From: Clostridiales bacterium NK3B98
GTDB taxonomy: Bacteria; Bacillota; Clostridia; Oscillospirales; Oscillospiraceae
NCBI GenBank assembly: GCA_000421005.1
Contig: ATWA01000006.1
Span: 34,699 to 98,698 of the forward strand
Reading direction: 5' to 3'
DNA length: 64,000 bases
Shown: positions 17,147 through 25,607 of the stretch, one piece after another
How positions within the stretch are numbered: the stretch's first letter is position 1
Layout: every line of letters starts with the position of its first letter
The notes under the pieces: model-generated
What the model was told of the DNA's origin: nothing
Database searches by the model: none
What the model saw: the letters and a program-made list of their open reading frames with translations, nothing else
Position numbers and translations under genes: made by a program

Positions 17147-18568
17147 TTACCGGGTCACGATGTCCACGGGGACGTTGAAGATTTTTGCCACCTTCAAAAT
17201 GGTGTCGATATGTCTGCCCACGGCGGCGGCCATGTGGTGGGTGGGGCCTGCCTCGCTCCAGCGGTTGCAGAACTCCCGGGCGCCGCAGGTGAAGCGGGTG
17301 CGCATATTGGTATCACCGAAGGTGAAGATGGGGCCCGCCTCGTTGACGCCCTCCGCCACCACAAACTTGAAGTTGCCGTTCTTATCCTGCGTAATGCCCA
17401 GATAGGTGACGTCGCCCACCGGGGGATAGAACTGGGTCAGATAGCCGCCGCCGGTCTTGCCGTGGAAGACGGGGACAATCTTCATGGTGGGCTTTTTCGC
17501 CTGAGAGATATCAGCATCGCCGGAGCCGGAGTGGCCGATGATGCAGATGTCCTCGTTGAAGTCGATGGAATACATCTCGCTGAGCTGTCCCGTGCCGGAG
17601 ATGGTCTTGAGGATGCTCATCGCCATGGCGACCTTGATATCCCCCTCTACGGCGCAGGCAGTGCCCTGCTTAATCAGCATGGAAAAGGCGGGAATCAGCA
17701 TGGAGTCCAGTTTGCCTGCCACGCCCTGGGCAAAGCCGTCATAATGGGAGGCCACAAAGGCCAGCTTTTCCTCTTTCACCCACTGCTCAAAGGCGACCAC
17801 ATACTTGGCCATGTCCCAGACCTTTTCGATGGTACCGCCGCCCTCGATGTCGAAGGTGTCCAGAATGTCCTGCGCCTTGGCACGGATGGCATCCTCGTCG
17901 GTGATGTTATCCGCAATGGCCCACATTTTTTCCCAGTCGAACTGCTTAGTGTACAGCCACATGCGGTGATAGAGGTTGGTCTCGTCAATGTAGAGATCCA
18001 TCATGCCGGGATAGGGTCTGCCGATCTGGGCAAGGTTGGTATCCCGGAAACGGCGGCGCACCTGGGCGGCACGGCACCAGTCCTCGATCTCTGCCTGAAC
18101 GTAGGGGTCTCCCCCCTCTACCACGCCGGTGATGACGGCATGGCGCTTTCCGGCACGCTCCAAATCGGCAACCATTTCGCCCACAGCGCCGCAGGCGTAC
18201 AGCTCGCCCAGCCATGTAGCGGTGTCGGTATTGGCGTAGTCCGGTGCTTTCTTCTTCTGCACGTTGACCAGCACCACAGGCACGTCCAGATCCCGGACGG
18301 CGGGGAGCATATTGTAGCTGGTGGCGTAGGTGAGCAGCTGCAAAATCACCAGATCCACATCGGCGGCACGGAATTTGTCTCCGGCGGCCATGGCCAGCTC
18401 CTTGGTGGTGACGATACCGCCGTCGATGATCTCCACTGAGTCGGGAATGGTCTTTTTGAAGTCGGCGTACTGTCCCTCAAACTCCGGTACCAGAGAGGGG
18501 AACTGAGGCAGATAGGCGCCCAGCGCAATGGCGAACACGCCGATGCGGGCTTTGGTTTCCACTAGCAT
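17147..18568 (-). CDS. AraA/FucI-family sugar isomerase of the rhamnose operon
   Basis: 473 aa from ATG 18568, placed by AAAGGAGG 6 nt upstream. This is not the TIM-barrel RhaA. It belongs to the L-arabinose/L-fucose isomerase superfamily, and the metal ligands align with E. coli AraA spacing: Glu308 in AVEGDIKVA, Glu331 in LSEMYSID, His346 in IIGHSG and His444 or His445 in GPTHHM. The operon otherwise carries RhaB, RhaD and FucO, so it most likely converts L-rhamnose to L-rhamnulose by non-orthologous replacement of RhaA; a broader 6-deoxy-sugar or L-fucose role is the alternative. It lies 24 bp after rhaB. Fold assignment is solid, substrate is inference. Confidence 0.8.
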   Translation of the reverse strand: MLVETKARIGVFAIALGAYLPQFPSLVPEFEGQYADFKKTIPDSVEIIDGGIVTTKELAMAAGDKFRAADVDLVILQLLTYATSYNMLPAVRDLDVPVVLVNVQKKKAPDYANTDTATWLGELYACGAVGEMVADLERAGKRHAVITGVVEGGDPYVQAEIEDWCRAAQVRRRFRDTNLAQIGRPYPGMMDLYIDETNLYHRMWLYTKQFDWEKMWAIADNITDEDAIRAKAQDILDTFDIEGGGTIEKVWDMAKYVVAFEQWVKEEKLAFVASHYDGFAQGVAGKLDSMLIPAFSMLIKQGTACAVEGDIKVAMAMSILKTISGTGQLSEMYSIDFNEDICIIGHSGSGDADISQAKKPTMKIVPVFHGKTGGGYLTQFYPPVGDVTYLGITQDKNGNFKFVVAEGVNEAGPIFTFGDTNMRTRFTCGAREFCNRWSEAGPTHHMAAAVGRHIDTILKVAKIFNVPVDIVTR

Positions 18569-18592
18569 AGAAAATCCTCCTTTAATCATTCA

Positions 18593-20041
18593 TCAGGGCA
18601 CGATGGTTTTGATGTCAAAGCTGGCACGAATGGCGGTTCTTGCCTGATGTAAGTCGGCAAACACGCCGTCCGCAATGAACTGCACGATCAGGTTGCCGAT
18701 GGCGGTACCCTCGATGGGTCCGGCGTACACGGGCAGTCCGGTAGCCCGGGCGGTCATGGCGTTGAGGTACATATCCTGACAGCCGCCGCCTACAATGTTG
18801 ATGCTGGTGTAGCGCTTGCCGCAGATCAGCTCCAGACCGGAAATGGCCTCCTTATAGCACTGGGCGAGGCTGAGGTAGACGCACTGCATGATCTCGCCCA
18901 CGCTCTCCGGCACCTTCTGTCCCGTCTGGCGGCAATAATCTTTGATGGCGTCGATCATACTCTCCGGGGCAAGGAAGCTGGGGTCGTTGGCGTCCACCAT
19001 GCTGGTGAACCGGTTTGCGCCCTGTGCCGCCTCAATCAGGTCCGGGAAGCTCCACTGTCTCCCGTCGGCGTATTTGCTGGTGCGTCCCGCCACATAGGCC
19101 ACGCCGTTCAGCTCCCGGCGGATGGACTGGATCATCCACAGACCCATAATGTTTTTCAGATACCGGAACCGATACCATGCGCCCCCCTCGTTGGTGAAGT
19201 TCTGACGTTGGGATTCCAGCGTGGTGATGGGTTCTTCATTCTCCACGCCCAGCAGGCTCCATGTGCCGCTGGAGAGGTAGGCGGCATGGTCGTCCTTTGC
19301 GGGAACGGCAAGGAATGCGGAGCCGGTATCGTGGGTCGCAGGGAGCACCACCACTGCGTCAAACCCCACCTCATCGGCGATTTCTTTGGTGAAGTGTCCC
19401 ACCGCAGCCCCCGGCATGGACAATTCTCCAAACAGCTTTTTGGGCAGCCCCAGCCGGGTAATCAGGCCGATGTCCCAGTTTTTCTCCCGGGCATTCACCA
19501 GATTGGTGCTGGTGGCGTTGGTGTACTCCTGTTTTTTCACCCCGGTGAGCAGGAAGTTGAAGTAATCCGGAATCATCAGCAGGCTCTCCGCCTTCTCCAA
19601 CTGCTCCGGATGCTCCTGTCTCTGAGCTACCAGCTGATAGATGGTGTTGAAAAGCTGTTTCTGAATCCCGGTCTTAGCGTACAGGCTCTCGGCGGGAATG
19701 GCGGCTTCCACTACCTTGTCCATTCCCTCGGTACGGCTGTCCCGGTAGGCAACTGCGTCGCCCACCAGCTTGTCGTCCTTATCCAGCAGGACGTAGTCCA
19801 CCGCCCAGGTGTCAATACCCACCGTTTTGGGCAGCTTGCCCAGCGCCTTGCAGGCTTTCAGTCCCCCCAGAATGCCGCTCCACAGGTTGTCCATATCCCA
19901 GCAGTCGTGACCGTTTTTGTGAACCTGTTTGTTGTCGAACCGGAAGACCTCTTCCAGAACGATCTTTCCGTCCTGAACGCTGCCCAGAATGTGCCGCCCG
20001 GAGGAGGCTCCAATGTCGATAGCCAGATAATACTCACTCAT
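18593..20041 (-). CDS. rhaB: Rhamnulokinase
   Basis: 482 aa FGGY-family kinase. AIDIGASSGRHILG opens the N-terminal ATPase lobe; VGIDTWAVDYVLLD, VAYRDSRT, LPATHDTGSAF, LSSGTWSLLG and LKNIMGLWMIQ all match RhaB closely rather than FucK. C-terminal NIVGGGCQDMYLNAMTA is the ATP-binding segment. It phosphorylates L-rhamnulose at C1 with ATP. First gene of the operon; AAAAGGGG lies about 10 nt before ATG 20041. No sugar transporter or rhamnosidase gene is nearby. Confidence 0.95.
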   Translation of the reverse strand: MSEYYLAIDIGASSGRHILGSVQDGKIVLEEVFRFDNKQVHKNGHDCWDMDNLWSGILGGLKACKALGKLPKTVGIDTWAVDYVLLDKDDKLVGDAVAYRDSRTEGMDKVVEAAIPAESLYAKTGIQKQLFNTIYQLVAQRQEHPEQLEKAESLLMIPDYFNFLLTGVKKQEYTNATSTNLVNAREKNWDIGLITRLGLPKKLFGELSMPGAAVGHFTKEIADEVGFDAVVVLPATHDTGSAFLAVPAKDDHAAYLSSGTWSLLGVENEEPITTLESQRQNFTNEGGAWYRFRYLKNIMGLWMIQSIRRELNGVAYVAGRTSKYADGRQWSFPDLIEAAQGANRFTSMVDANDPSFLAPESMIDAIKDYCRQTGQKVPESVGEIMQCVYLSLAQCYKEAISGLELICGKRYTSINIVGGGCQDMYLNAMTARATGLPVYAGPIEGTAIGNLIVQFIADGVFADLHQARTAIRASFDIKTIVP

Positions 20042-20083
20042 TGCAGTTTCGCACCCCTTTTGTCCCTCGTTTGTTCTGTGCCT

Positions 20084-20138
20084 ATTCTACCAGTCCCCCG
20101 GGCAAAAATTCAGGACGTGACACACAAATTTCAGGGAC
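20084..20138 (-). promoter_or_regulatory. rha operon promoter with AraC-type direct-repeat operator
   Basis: The minus-strand -10 is TAGAAT (20084-20089) and the -35 region is poor. Two direct copies of AAATT(T)CAGG(G)AC at 20106-20116 and 20126-20138 have their CAGG cores exactly 21 bp apart, two helical turns. The promoter-proximal copy covers the expected -35 position, as in class II AraC-family activation. Confidence 0.6.
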
Positions 20139-20157
20139 CTTATTTGCAATTTTGTGA

Positions 20158-20163
20158 TATACT
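20158..20163 (+). promoter_or_regulatory. Candidate -10 of the AraC-family regulator
   Basis: TATACT lies 34 bp upstream of ATG 20197, with a degenerate -35 near 20135 that overlaps the distal operator copy, allowing autoregulation. Confidence 0.4.
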
Positions 20164-20196
20164 TTACCTATCCTCTTTGCAAAGGCAGGTGCGGCC

Positions 20197-21180
20197 ATGA
20201 TTCGCGCGGAATTGCTCGCCCGTCTGCGGCAGATTACCCCGGAGGAACAGGAGATTTTGGGGGGACGCTCGGACATTCGTCAGGAACAGTACACCTCCTC
20301 CCGGGAATTTGTCATTGACAGCAGGCTGTTGCTGGAAAAGGGGCGGCTCATTGAGATCCGCCCCCACACCCGGTTTGCCTATTTTCCCCGGCACCGGCAC
20401 AACTATGTAGAACTGGTATACATGGTCTCCGGCACCACCACCCATATCATCGACGGTCATGAGCGGATTGTCCTTTCTCCGGGAGATTTGCTCTTTCTCA
20501 ACCAAAACGTGTCCCACGAAATCCTCCCTGCGGGAGAGGAAGACATTGCGGTCAACTTCATTATTCTGCCCGAGTTCTTTCTCCGCCCCATCTCCATGGT
20601 GGAGCAGGACAATCTGCTCTACGACTTTCTCACCGACTCCCTGTCCGGGCGCAGTCAGGTTTCCCGGTATCATCACATACAGGCGCAGGGCATCGTCCCG
20701 GTGGAAAACTTGCTGGAGAGCATGATCTGGTCGCTGGTGGAGCATCAGCCGGGGATGAACACCATCAATCAGACTTCCATGGGACTGCTCCTGCTCAATC
20801 TGTCCCGGTTTGCCTCGGAAATCAACCGCAACGACCCTGGCGGACGGGAGCAGAATCTGGTATTCTCCCTGCTCAGCTATCTGGACAGCCGCTATAAGGA
20901 CGGCACCCTATCAGAGATTGCCGCGGAATTGGGCGAGCCGGAGTACGCCCTGAGCCGGTTGCTGAAGCAGCGCACCGGCTACAACTTCAAGGAGCTTTTG
21001 CAGCGGCGCAAGCTGCAGCAGGCGGCCTATCTGCTGGTGAATACCCCCCTGCCCATTGAGTCCATATTGGAGCGCATCGGCTACGAGAACAGCAGCTATT
21101 TCTACCGCCGCTTCCGGGTAAAATACGGCTGCTCGCCTAAGGAGTACCGGGAGCGCAACCGAATCACCGGAGAGACATAA
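20197..21180 (+). CDS. AraC-family transcriptional regulator of the rhamnose operon
   Basis: 327 aa, divergent from rhaB. The N-terminal half is a cupin sensor domain (HTRFAYFPRHRHNYVELVYM and a beta-barrel IDGHERIVLSPGDLLFL). The C-terminal ~100 residues are a double helix-turn-helix of the AraC type, with the second helix pair in ILERIGYENSSYFYRRFRVKYGCSPKEYR. AGGTG lies before ATG 20197. By position and by the 21-bp-spaced direct repeats in the shared intergenic region it is the likely activator of rhaB-isomerase-rhaD-fucO in response to L-rhamnose or a relative; it is longer than, and not a clear orthologue of, E. coli RhaS/RhaR. Confidence 0.88.
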   Translation: MIRAELLARLRQITPEEQEILGGRSDIRQEQYTSSREFVIDSRLLLEKGRLIEIRPHTRFAYFPRHRHNYVELVYMVSGTTTHIIDGHERIVLSPGDLLFLNQNVSHEILPAGEEDIAVNFIILPEFFLRPISMVEQDNLLYDFLTDSLSGRSQVSRYHHIQAQGIVPVENLLESMIWSLVEHQPGMNTINQTSMGLLLLNLSRFASEINRNDPGGREQNLVFSLLSYLDSRYKDGTLSEIAAELGEPEYALSRLLKQRTGYNFKELLQRRKLQQAAYLLVNTPLPIESILERIGYENSSYFYRRFRVKYGCSPKEYRERNRITGET

Positions 21181-21184
21181 AAAG

Positions 21185-21228
21185 AGTGCGCGCTGCCAAA
21201 GAAAAACTTCCGCAGCGCGCACTTTTTC
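21185..21228 (+). terminator. Terminator after the AraC-family regulator
   Basis: AGTGCGCGCTGC pairs perfectly with GCAGCGCGCACT (15-nt loop), followed by TTTTTC. Confidence 0.85.
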
Positions 21229-21244
21229 TACTCTTTTATTTATC

Positions 21245-21562
21245 TCAGGTTTCTGTGCGTTCGTTTTTGATCTCCCAGTGGATGAGGATGGTCAGCACTG
21301 CCCGCAGGGCGATGATGCTGCCCACAATGGCGATTTCCTCCAGATTGCGCACCACCACGGTGCGGAGAATCTCGCTGCCCAGCTTAAATTCCAGACCCAT
21401 GGCGAGACCCTGTGCCAGCAGCAGCCGGGTCTCCGGATTGCGGCGAACGTAATTGATGATGCCCTGGATGCCCGCAACCGCAATCACTGCCACTCCGATG
21501 TATTCAAACAGAAGCATAGCCAGGTTGACGAAGGTGTTTAATACGGTTTCCAGAAACTCCAC
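21245..21562 (-). CDS. DUF1622 family membrane protein
   Basis: 105 aa from GTG 21562 (AGGAGG at 6 nt). Two hydrophobic segments (~16-38 and ~76-96) bracket a basic loop; LEFKLGSEILRTVVVRNLEEIAIVG at the centre is characteristic of the DUF1622 family, whose role is unknown. It follows ddh by 15 bp and is surely cotranscribed with it, but I know of no functional connection. Confidence 0.85.
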   Translation of the reverse strand: MEFLETVLNTFVNLAMLLFEYIGVAVIAVAGIQGIINYVRRNPETRLLLAQGLAMGLEFKLGSEILRTVVVRNLEEIAIVGSIIALRAVLTILIHWEIKNERTET

Positions 21563-21577
21563 AGAGAACCTCCTTTG

Positions 21578-22564
21578 TTACAGCAGGTGTGCTCTCAGCT
21601 CCTCCCCGCTCTGGGCGGAGAGATAGGCGGGGGGGATGTCCAAAATGGTCTTGCAGCCCTTCTGGCCCTCAGCGTGCATCCGATAGGCCGCCCGGGCGCA
21701 GGCCACCAGCACGTTGGTGGTGAACTCCGGGTTGGAGTCCAGCTTGAGGGAATACTCGATGATGTGCTTATGCTCCTTGTTCACCCCGGTAGCGCCGCTG
21801 CGAATCACAAATCCGCCGTGTGCCATGCCGCTGTGGTTGGTCAGCAGCTCTTCCTCGGAGATGAAGTGAACGGTGGTGTCATAGTCGGAGAAGTAGTTGG
21901 GCATGGTCTTGATTTCCTGCTCCACCCGTGCAGCGTCTGCCCCTTCCTCCAGCACCACGAAGCACTCTCTGGTGTGCTTTTGCCGGGTGGTCAGCTCCGG
22001 GTTGGCACCGCTGCGCACCGCCTCCAATGCCTCCGGCACCGGGATGGTGTACTGCTTGGCGTTTTTCACCCCTGCAATGCGGCGGATGGCGTCGGAATGT
22101 CCCTGAGAGACACCCTTGCCCCAGAAGGTATAGTCCTTGCCGTCGGGAAGGATGGCGTTGGCATACACCCGGTTCAGGGAGAACATACCGGGGTCCCAGC
22201 CGCAGGAGATGACCGCAACATGACCGCTCTCCGACGCAGCGGCATCCACATTGGCGAAATGCTCCGGGATGCGGGCATGGGTGTCAAAGCTGTCAATCAC
22301 ATTGAACATGGCGGCATACTTGGGGGTCTGCACCGGAAGGTCAGTGGCGCTGCCGCCGCAGATGATGACCACGTCCAGCTTGTCCTTCCACTGCTCCACC
22401 TCATCCACATGAACCACAGGTACGCCGGTGGTGAGGATGCTCACCCTGGCGGGGTCACGGCGGGTGAAGACCGCCTTCAATTCCAGATCCGGATTGTCCC
22501 GGACGGCGATTTCCACGCCTTTGCCCAGATTGCCATAACCGATAATACCCAAACGAATACTCAT
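21578..22564 (-). CDS. ddh: meso-Diaminopimelate D-dehydrogenase
   Basis: 328 aa, full length. Rossmann motif GIIGYGNLGKG at the N-terminus, then FTRRDPARV, IDSFDTHARIPEH, SCGWDPGMFSLNR and FWGKGVSQGHSDAIRRI, all diagnostic of Ddh. It catalyses reductive amination of L-2-amino-6-oxopimelate to meso-diaminopimelate with NADPH and ammonia, a one-step branch of lysine and peptidoglycan precursor synthesis. AAGGAG is 9 nt before ATG 22564 and a consensus promoter lies upstream. No other dap gene is nearby. Confidence 0.95.
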   Translation of the reverse strand: MSIRLGIIGYGNLGKGVEIAVRDNPDLELKAVFTRRDPARVSILTTGVPVVHVDEVEQWKDKLDVVIICGGSATDLPVQTPKYAAMFNVIDSFDTHARIPEHFANVDAAASESGHVAVISCGWDPGMFSLNRVYANAILPDGKDYTFWGKGVSQGHSDAIRRIAGVKNAKQYTIPVPEALEAVRSGANPELTTRQKHTRECFVVLEEGADAARVEQEIKTMPNYFSDYDTTVHFISEEELLTNHSGMAHGGFVIRSGATGVNKEHKHIIEYSLKLDSNPEFTTNVLVACARAAYRMHAEGQKGCKTILDIPPAYLSAQSGEELRAHLL

Positions 22565-22610
22565 TCTGTTCCACTCCTTTGCGGGGAAATACTCTTTTAG
22601 AGTTCACTTT

Positions 22611-22639
22611 ATTGTAACAACGATTGTTTCCCCTGTCAA
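22611..22639 (-). promoter_or_regulatory. Sigma-A promoter of ddh
   Basis: TTGACA (22634-22639) and TACAAT (22611-22616) on the minus strand with a 17-bp spacer, near-consensus. Confidence 0.85.
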
Positions 22640-22737
22640 ACCTTTGCTTGTCAGCGTTTTTCATGAGAAAGTCCGGCAGCCACAGGCAGATTGGGGGCGG
22701 ATTGATGAATGGGGCAGGGGCAGCAAGGTCGCACCGT

Positions 22738-24129
22738 TCAGTCCGTTGTGCCTTCCTCCCCTTTCCATACCGGCAGGCGCACATCGGTCATAAAGCTCTG
22801 TCTGTCCTGACGCACCGTAAAGGTGCCGCCCATCAGCTGCACAATCCGTTTGCAAGTTTTCAGGCCGATTCCGGTGCTTTCCGCCCGGTTGGGGTGGGGA
22901 CGCACTTCATTTTTCATGCTGATGTGGATTTCCTCCCCTTCCAGCCGGGCAGCGACCTGCACCGGGCGGTGGAAATCGGCATATTTTTCCACGTTGGAAA
23001 ACAGGTTGTCAAACAGACGCTTGAGATACACCGGGTCTACCCGCACCTGCACCTCCAGCTCGTCCGGACGGTTCAGCGGAAACAGCCGCAGCTGCCAGCC
23101 CTGTTCTGCCAGCAGGATGGTATGCTCCCCGATCATCTGAGAGAGCAGGGTCTTTGCGTTCACCGCCTCAGGCTTCATCTCGTAGCTGCGGTGACCAAAG
23201 GCCAGAAAATACTGGAACAGCTTATCCGCCAGCTCCCGCAGCTGGGCGGCATTGTGGCGGCAGATGCTCAGGTATTGGAGATACACCTCATCATCGCTGT
23301 ACTGCCCCTCGTCCAGCAATTCCAGAAAGCCCATTAAAACAGTGAGGGGCGTGCGGATATCGTGGCTCATACGGGTAATCAGGTCGCTGTTGGCGTTCCA
23401 CGCCTCCTGTTCCGCCCGCATGACCTCCATGACCGTGTCCCGCATGGCGCTGACGTTGCGGGCAAGATCACCGATTTCGTCCCCGCCGGTGCAGGTAATC
23501 TCACCGTGGACATTGCCCCGGGCTGCCTCCTCCACCTGTTGGCTCAGCTGGATGATTTTTCGGATCACCGTCTGGTGGTAGCCCACCACAATTGTAAGGA
23601 TCAGCAGGGCGCCTACCATGTAGCTCAGCACATGTATCATCCGATACATGGGCACCTCGGAGAAGTCATAAATCTTCACCTGAAAGCGGCCATTGGAGAA
23701 TTGAATGGTACGCAGCGCCTCTCCGGGCAGCACATAGTCCTCCGGCTCTGGGCCGTTTTTCGCTGCGTCTTCCCCGTCCTCCTGATAGTTGGCGAAATAT
23801 TCCTCTCCATTCAGCCAGCCGCAGTTGAGCAGCACCGTGTCTCCGTCCAGCAGCATGAAAAAGAGATACCGGCGATGATTGACCCATTTTGCAATCTCGT
23901 CCACATGATGGGCACTGAGGTGACGTCTTGCGGCATAGTCCTCAAAGTCGTCCATCACAGTCTCTGCCCGGGCGACGGCCACATCATCCCGCATAAAATG
24001 ACGCTCCACCAGTCTCTCGCCCAGCACCCGGAAGCCAAATCCGCTGCCAAAGCCCAGCACAACCGCCAGTATCGTGACCAGCACGAACCGGAGCTGAAGG
24101 GACATCCACTTATGGCGCTGCTCAGTCAA
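22738..24129 (-). CDS. Membrane sensor histidine kinase
   Basis: 463 aa from TTG 24129: this start overlaps the regulator stop by 8 bp and has GAGGG upstream, whereas the first internal ATG (24105) has no ribosome site. Membrane helices at ~12-35 and ~168-190 enclose a ~130-residue extracytoplasmic sensor. A HAMP domain follows, then the HisKA box MSHDIRTPLT with the phospho-accepting His, the N-box FDNLFSNVEKY and the ATP-lid region GIGLKTCKRIVQLMGG. It forms a two-component system with the upstream response regulator. The signal is unknown; no transporter or lantibiotic genes are adjacent. Confidence 0.9.
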   Translation of the reverse strand: MTEQRHKWMSLQLRFVLVTILAVVLGFGSGFGFRVLGERLVERHFMRDDVAVARAETVMDDFEDYAARRHLSAHHVDEIAKWVNHRRYLFFMLLDGDTVLLNCGWLNGEEYFANYQEDGEDAAKNGPEPEDYVLPGEALRTIQFSNGRFQVKIYDFSEVPMYRMIHVLSYMVGALLILTIVVGYHQTVIRKIIQLSQQVEEAARGNVHGEITCTGGDEIGDLARNVSAMRDTVMEVMRAEQEAWNANSDLITRMSHDIRTPLTVLMGFLELLDEGQYSDDEVYLQYLSICRHNAAQLRELADKLFQYFLAFGHRSYEMKPEAVNAKTLLSQMIGEHTILLAEQGWQLRLFPLNRPDELEVQVRVDPVYLKRLFDNLFSNVEKYADFHRPVQVAARLEGEEIHISMKNEVRPHPNRAESTGIGLKTCKRIVQLMGGTFTVRQDRQSFMTDVRLPVWKGEEGTTD

Positions 24130-24841
24130 TCCGATACCCTCTTCCGTAGACGGTGCGAATCAGCACCGGATTGGCAGGGTCGTCCTCCAGCTTTTTCCGC
24201 AGGCGCTGGATGTATACCATGATATTGTTGTCCGACGAGGGCATATACTTGCTCTTCCAAACCGCTTCATACAGGGTCTTGACGTCCATGACCTCCCCCC
24301 GGTGGTTCATGAGAAAGAGAAACAGCGCCATTTCCTTGTCGGTAAGGCGAATTTCCTCTCCGTTTTTCCGTACCCGGCGGGTGCGTCCGTCCACCACCAG
24401 TGCGTCAGCCGCCGCTCCCGCCTGTTCCCTGCCCCGGCGGACACCTCCATAGACCCGGTAGCGCCGAATGAGAGAACTGACCTTCAGCATCAGCTCATTT
24501 TGGGAAAAGGGCTTGGGCAGGTAGTCGTCGCCGCCGTTTTCGTAAGCCATCTCCCGGTCCGCCTCCGTATTCCGGGCGGTGAGGAACAGGATCGGCGCTT
24601 TGGAATAGACCCGGATACGGCGGCAGGCGTCCAATCCGGACTGTCCCGGCAGCATAATATCCATCAGGATCAGATCCAGCTCCGGGTTGCGGGCAGATTC
24701 CTGCACGGCAGTCTCTCCATCCGCCGCCTCCAGCACCCGATAGCCCTTTCTCTCCAGCAGAATACGCAAAAGCTGGCGAATTTCCACCTCATCATCTACA
24801 ATGAGCACCAATCCGCTGTCTGCGCCTGTATTCTCGTTCAT
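24122..24841 (-). CDS. OmpR-family response regulator
   Basis: 239 aa. Receiver domain ~10-125 with acidic pocket VDDEVE, phospho-acceptor in LILMDIMLPG, Thr in LFLTARN and Lys in YLPKPF. The C-terminal winged helix (~145-239) ends in RTVYGRGYRID, typical of OmpR/PhoB. An unusual Arg/Gly/Ala-rich linker (~131-145) joins the domains. GAGGAG precedes ATG 24841. First gene of the pair with the histidine kinase. Confidence 0.92.
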   Translation of the reverse strand: MNENTGADSGLVLIVDDEVEIRQLLRILLERKGYRVLEAADGETAVQESARNPELDLILMDIMLPGQSGLDACRRIRVYSKAPILFLTARNTEADREMAYENGGDDYLPKPFSQNELMLKVSSLIRRYRVYGGVRRGREQAGAAADALVVDGRTRRVRKNGEEIRLTDKEMALFLFLMNHRGEVMDVKTLYEAVWKSKYMPSSDNNIMVYIQRLRKKLEDDPANPVLIRTVYGRGYRID

Positions 24842-24856
24842 CGCTGCTCCTCTCCC

Positions 24857-24872
24857 GGGACGAATTTGTCCC
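24857..24872. promoter_or_regulatory. Inverted repeat just upstream of the response regulator
   Basis: GGGAC and GTCCC flank a 6-bp AT-rich centre, 16 bp before the regulator start. In the mRNA it could form a small hairpin near the ribosome site; as DNA it could be an autoregulatory site. Confidence 0.3.
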
Positions 24873-24938
24873 GCTTTCGTTCTATCTTGCCGGGTGCGTC
24901 ATACAATGCACCATCATCCAAAGACAGGAGCGAGGGCA

Positions 24939-25562
24939 TTGCAAACAGACTGGAATGAAAACCGCGCCAGATTGGTGGGGACGGCAATGGGAGAGCCGGA
25001 ATACTCCCACAGCAACCATGGGGAGGATTTCTTTCGCTTTCCCCTGCGTACCTGTCGGCTCTCCGGCGCTGCCGATCAGGTGAATCTGATTCTCTCCCGC
25101 ACCATGTTGGAAACCCAGAGCGTACATACCGGCGACCGGCTGGCCGCAGAGGGGGAAGTGCGCTCCTACAACAACCGCTCCGGCATCGGGGCAAAGCTGG
25201 TCATCACCCTGCTGGTTCGCTTTTTGCAGCCCGCAGGAGAGGAGCCGGACGACAATCGGCTTGTCCTCTCCGGGGTGCTGTGCAAGCAGCCCAACTACCG
25301 GCATACCCCGTTGGGTCGGGAGATCTGCGACCTGCTGCTGGCAGTCAACCGCCGCTATGGCCGCTCGGACTACCTGCCCTGCATTGCATGGGGGGCGCTG
25401 GCGCAGTACAGTGCCGAGCTGAACGTAGGAGACCCTTTGCGTCTGGAAGGACGGCTCCAAAGCCGGAGCTATACCAAGCTCACTGAAAACGGCCCTCAGC
25501 GCCGTACCGCCTTTGAAATCTCCATTATGACGCTGCAACCGGCTGAGCCGGGGCTTTTTTGA
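24939..25562 (+). CDS. Tandem OB-fold single-stranded DNA-binding-like protein
   Basis: 207 aa from TTG 24939, chosen because AGGAG lies 8 nt upstream; ATG 24906 is in frame but lacks a ribosome site. Two SSB-like OB folds can be read: residues ~8-85 (ARLVGTAMGEPEYSH ... GDRLAAEGEVRSYN ... LLVRFLQP) and ~92-205 (LVLSGVLCKQPNYRHTPLG ... CIAWGALAQYSAELNVGDPLRLEGRLQSR ... FEISIMTLQP). The second carries the better canonical SSB pattern. The acidic C-terminal tail of housekeeping SSB is absent. It is a single gene between oppositely oriented neighbours, and its stop codon lies in a T-rich terminator-like run. Probably an accessory SSB; role unknown. Confidence 0.7.
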   Translation: MQTDWNENRARLVGTAMGEPEYSHSNHGEDFFRFPLRTCRLSGAADQVNLILSRTMLETQSVHTGDRLAAEGEVRSYNNRSGIGAKLVITLLVRFLQPAGEEPDDNRLVLSGVLCKQPNYRHTPLGREICDLLLAVNRRYGRSDYLPCIAWGALAQYSAELNVGDPLRLEGRLQSRSYTKLTENGPQRRTAFEISIMTLQPAEPGLF

Positions 25563-25570
25563 TTTCCTGT

Positions 25571-25597
25571 GGTGCAGGGCGTCTGTCGTCCTGCACC
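25571..25597. terminator. Stem-loop between convergent genes
   Basis: GGTGCAGG pairs with CCTGCACC around an 11-nt loop in the 45-bp gap between the SSB-like gene and the methyltransferase gene. No T-run follows on either strand, so termination is uncertain. Confidence 0.45.
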
Positions 25598-25607
25598 CTC
25601 TCATCAT

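Noticed and set aside
16202..18439. 745-residue plus-strand open frame
   Set aside because: Runs antisense through rhaD and the isomerase gene; a GC-rich shadow.
14953..20041. Naming the operon fucK-fucI-fucA-fucO
   Set aside because: The kinase and aldolase align with RhaB and RhaD, not FucK or FucA, although the isomerase and FucO could fit either sugar.
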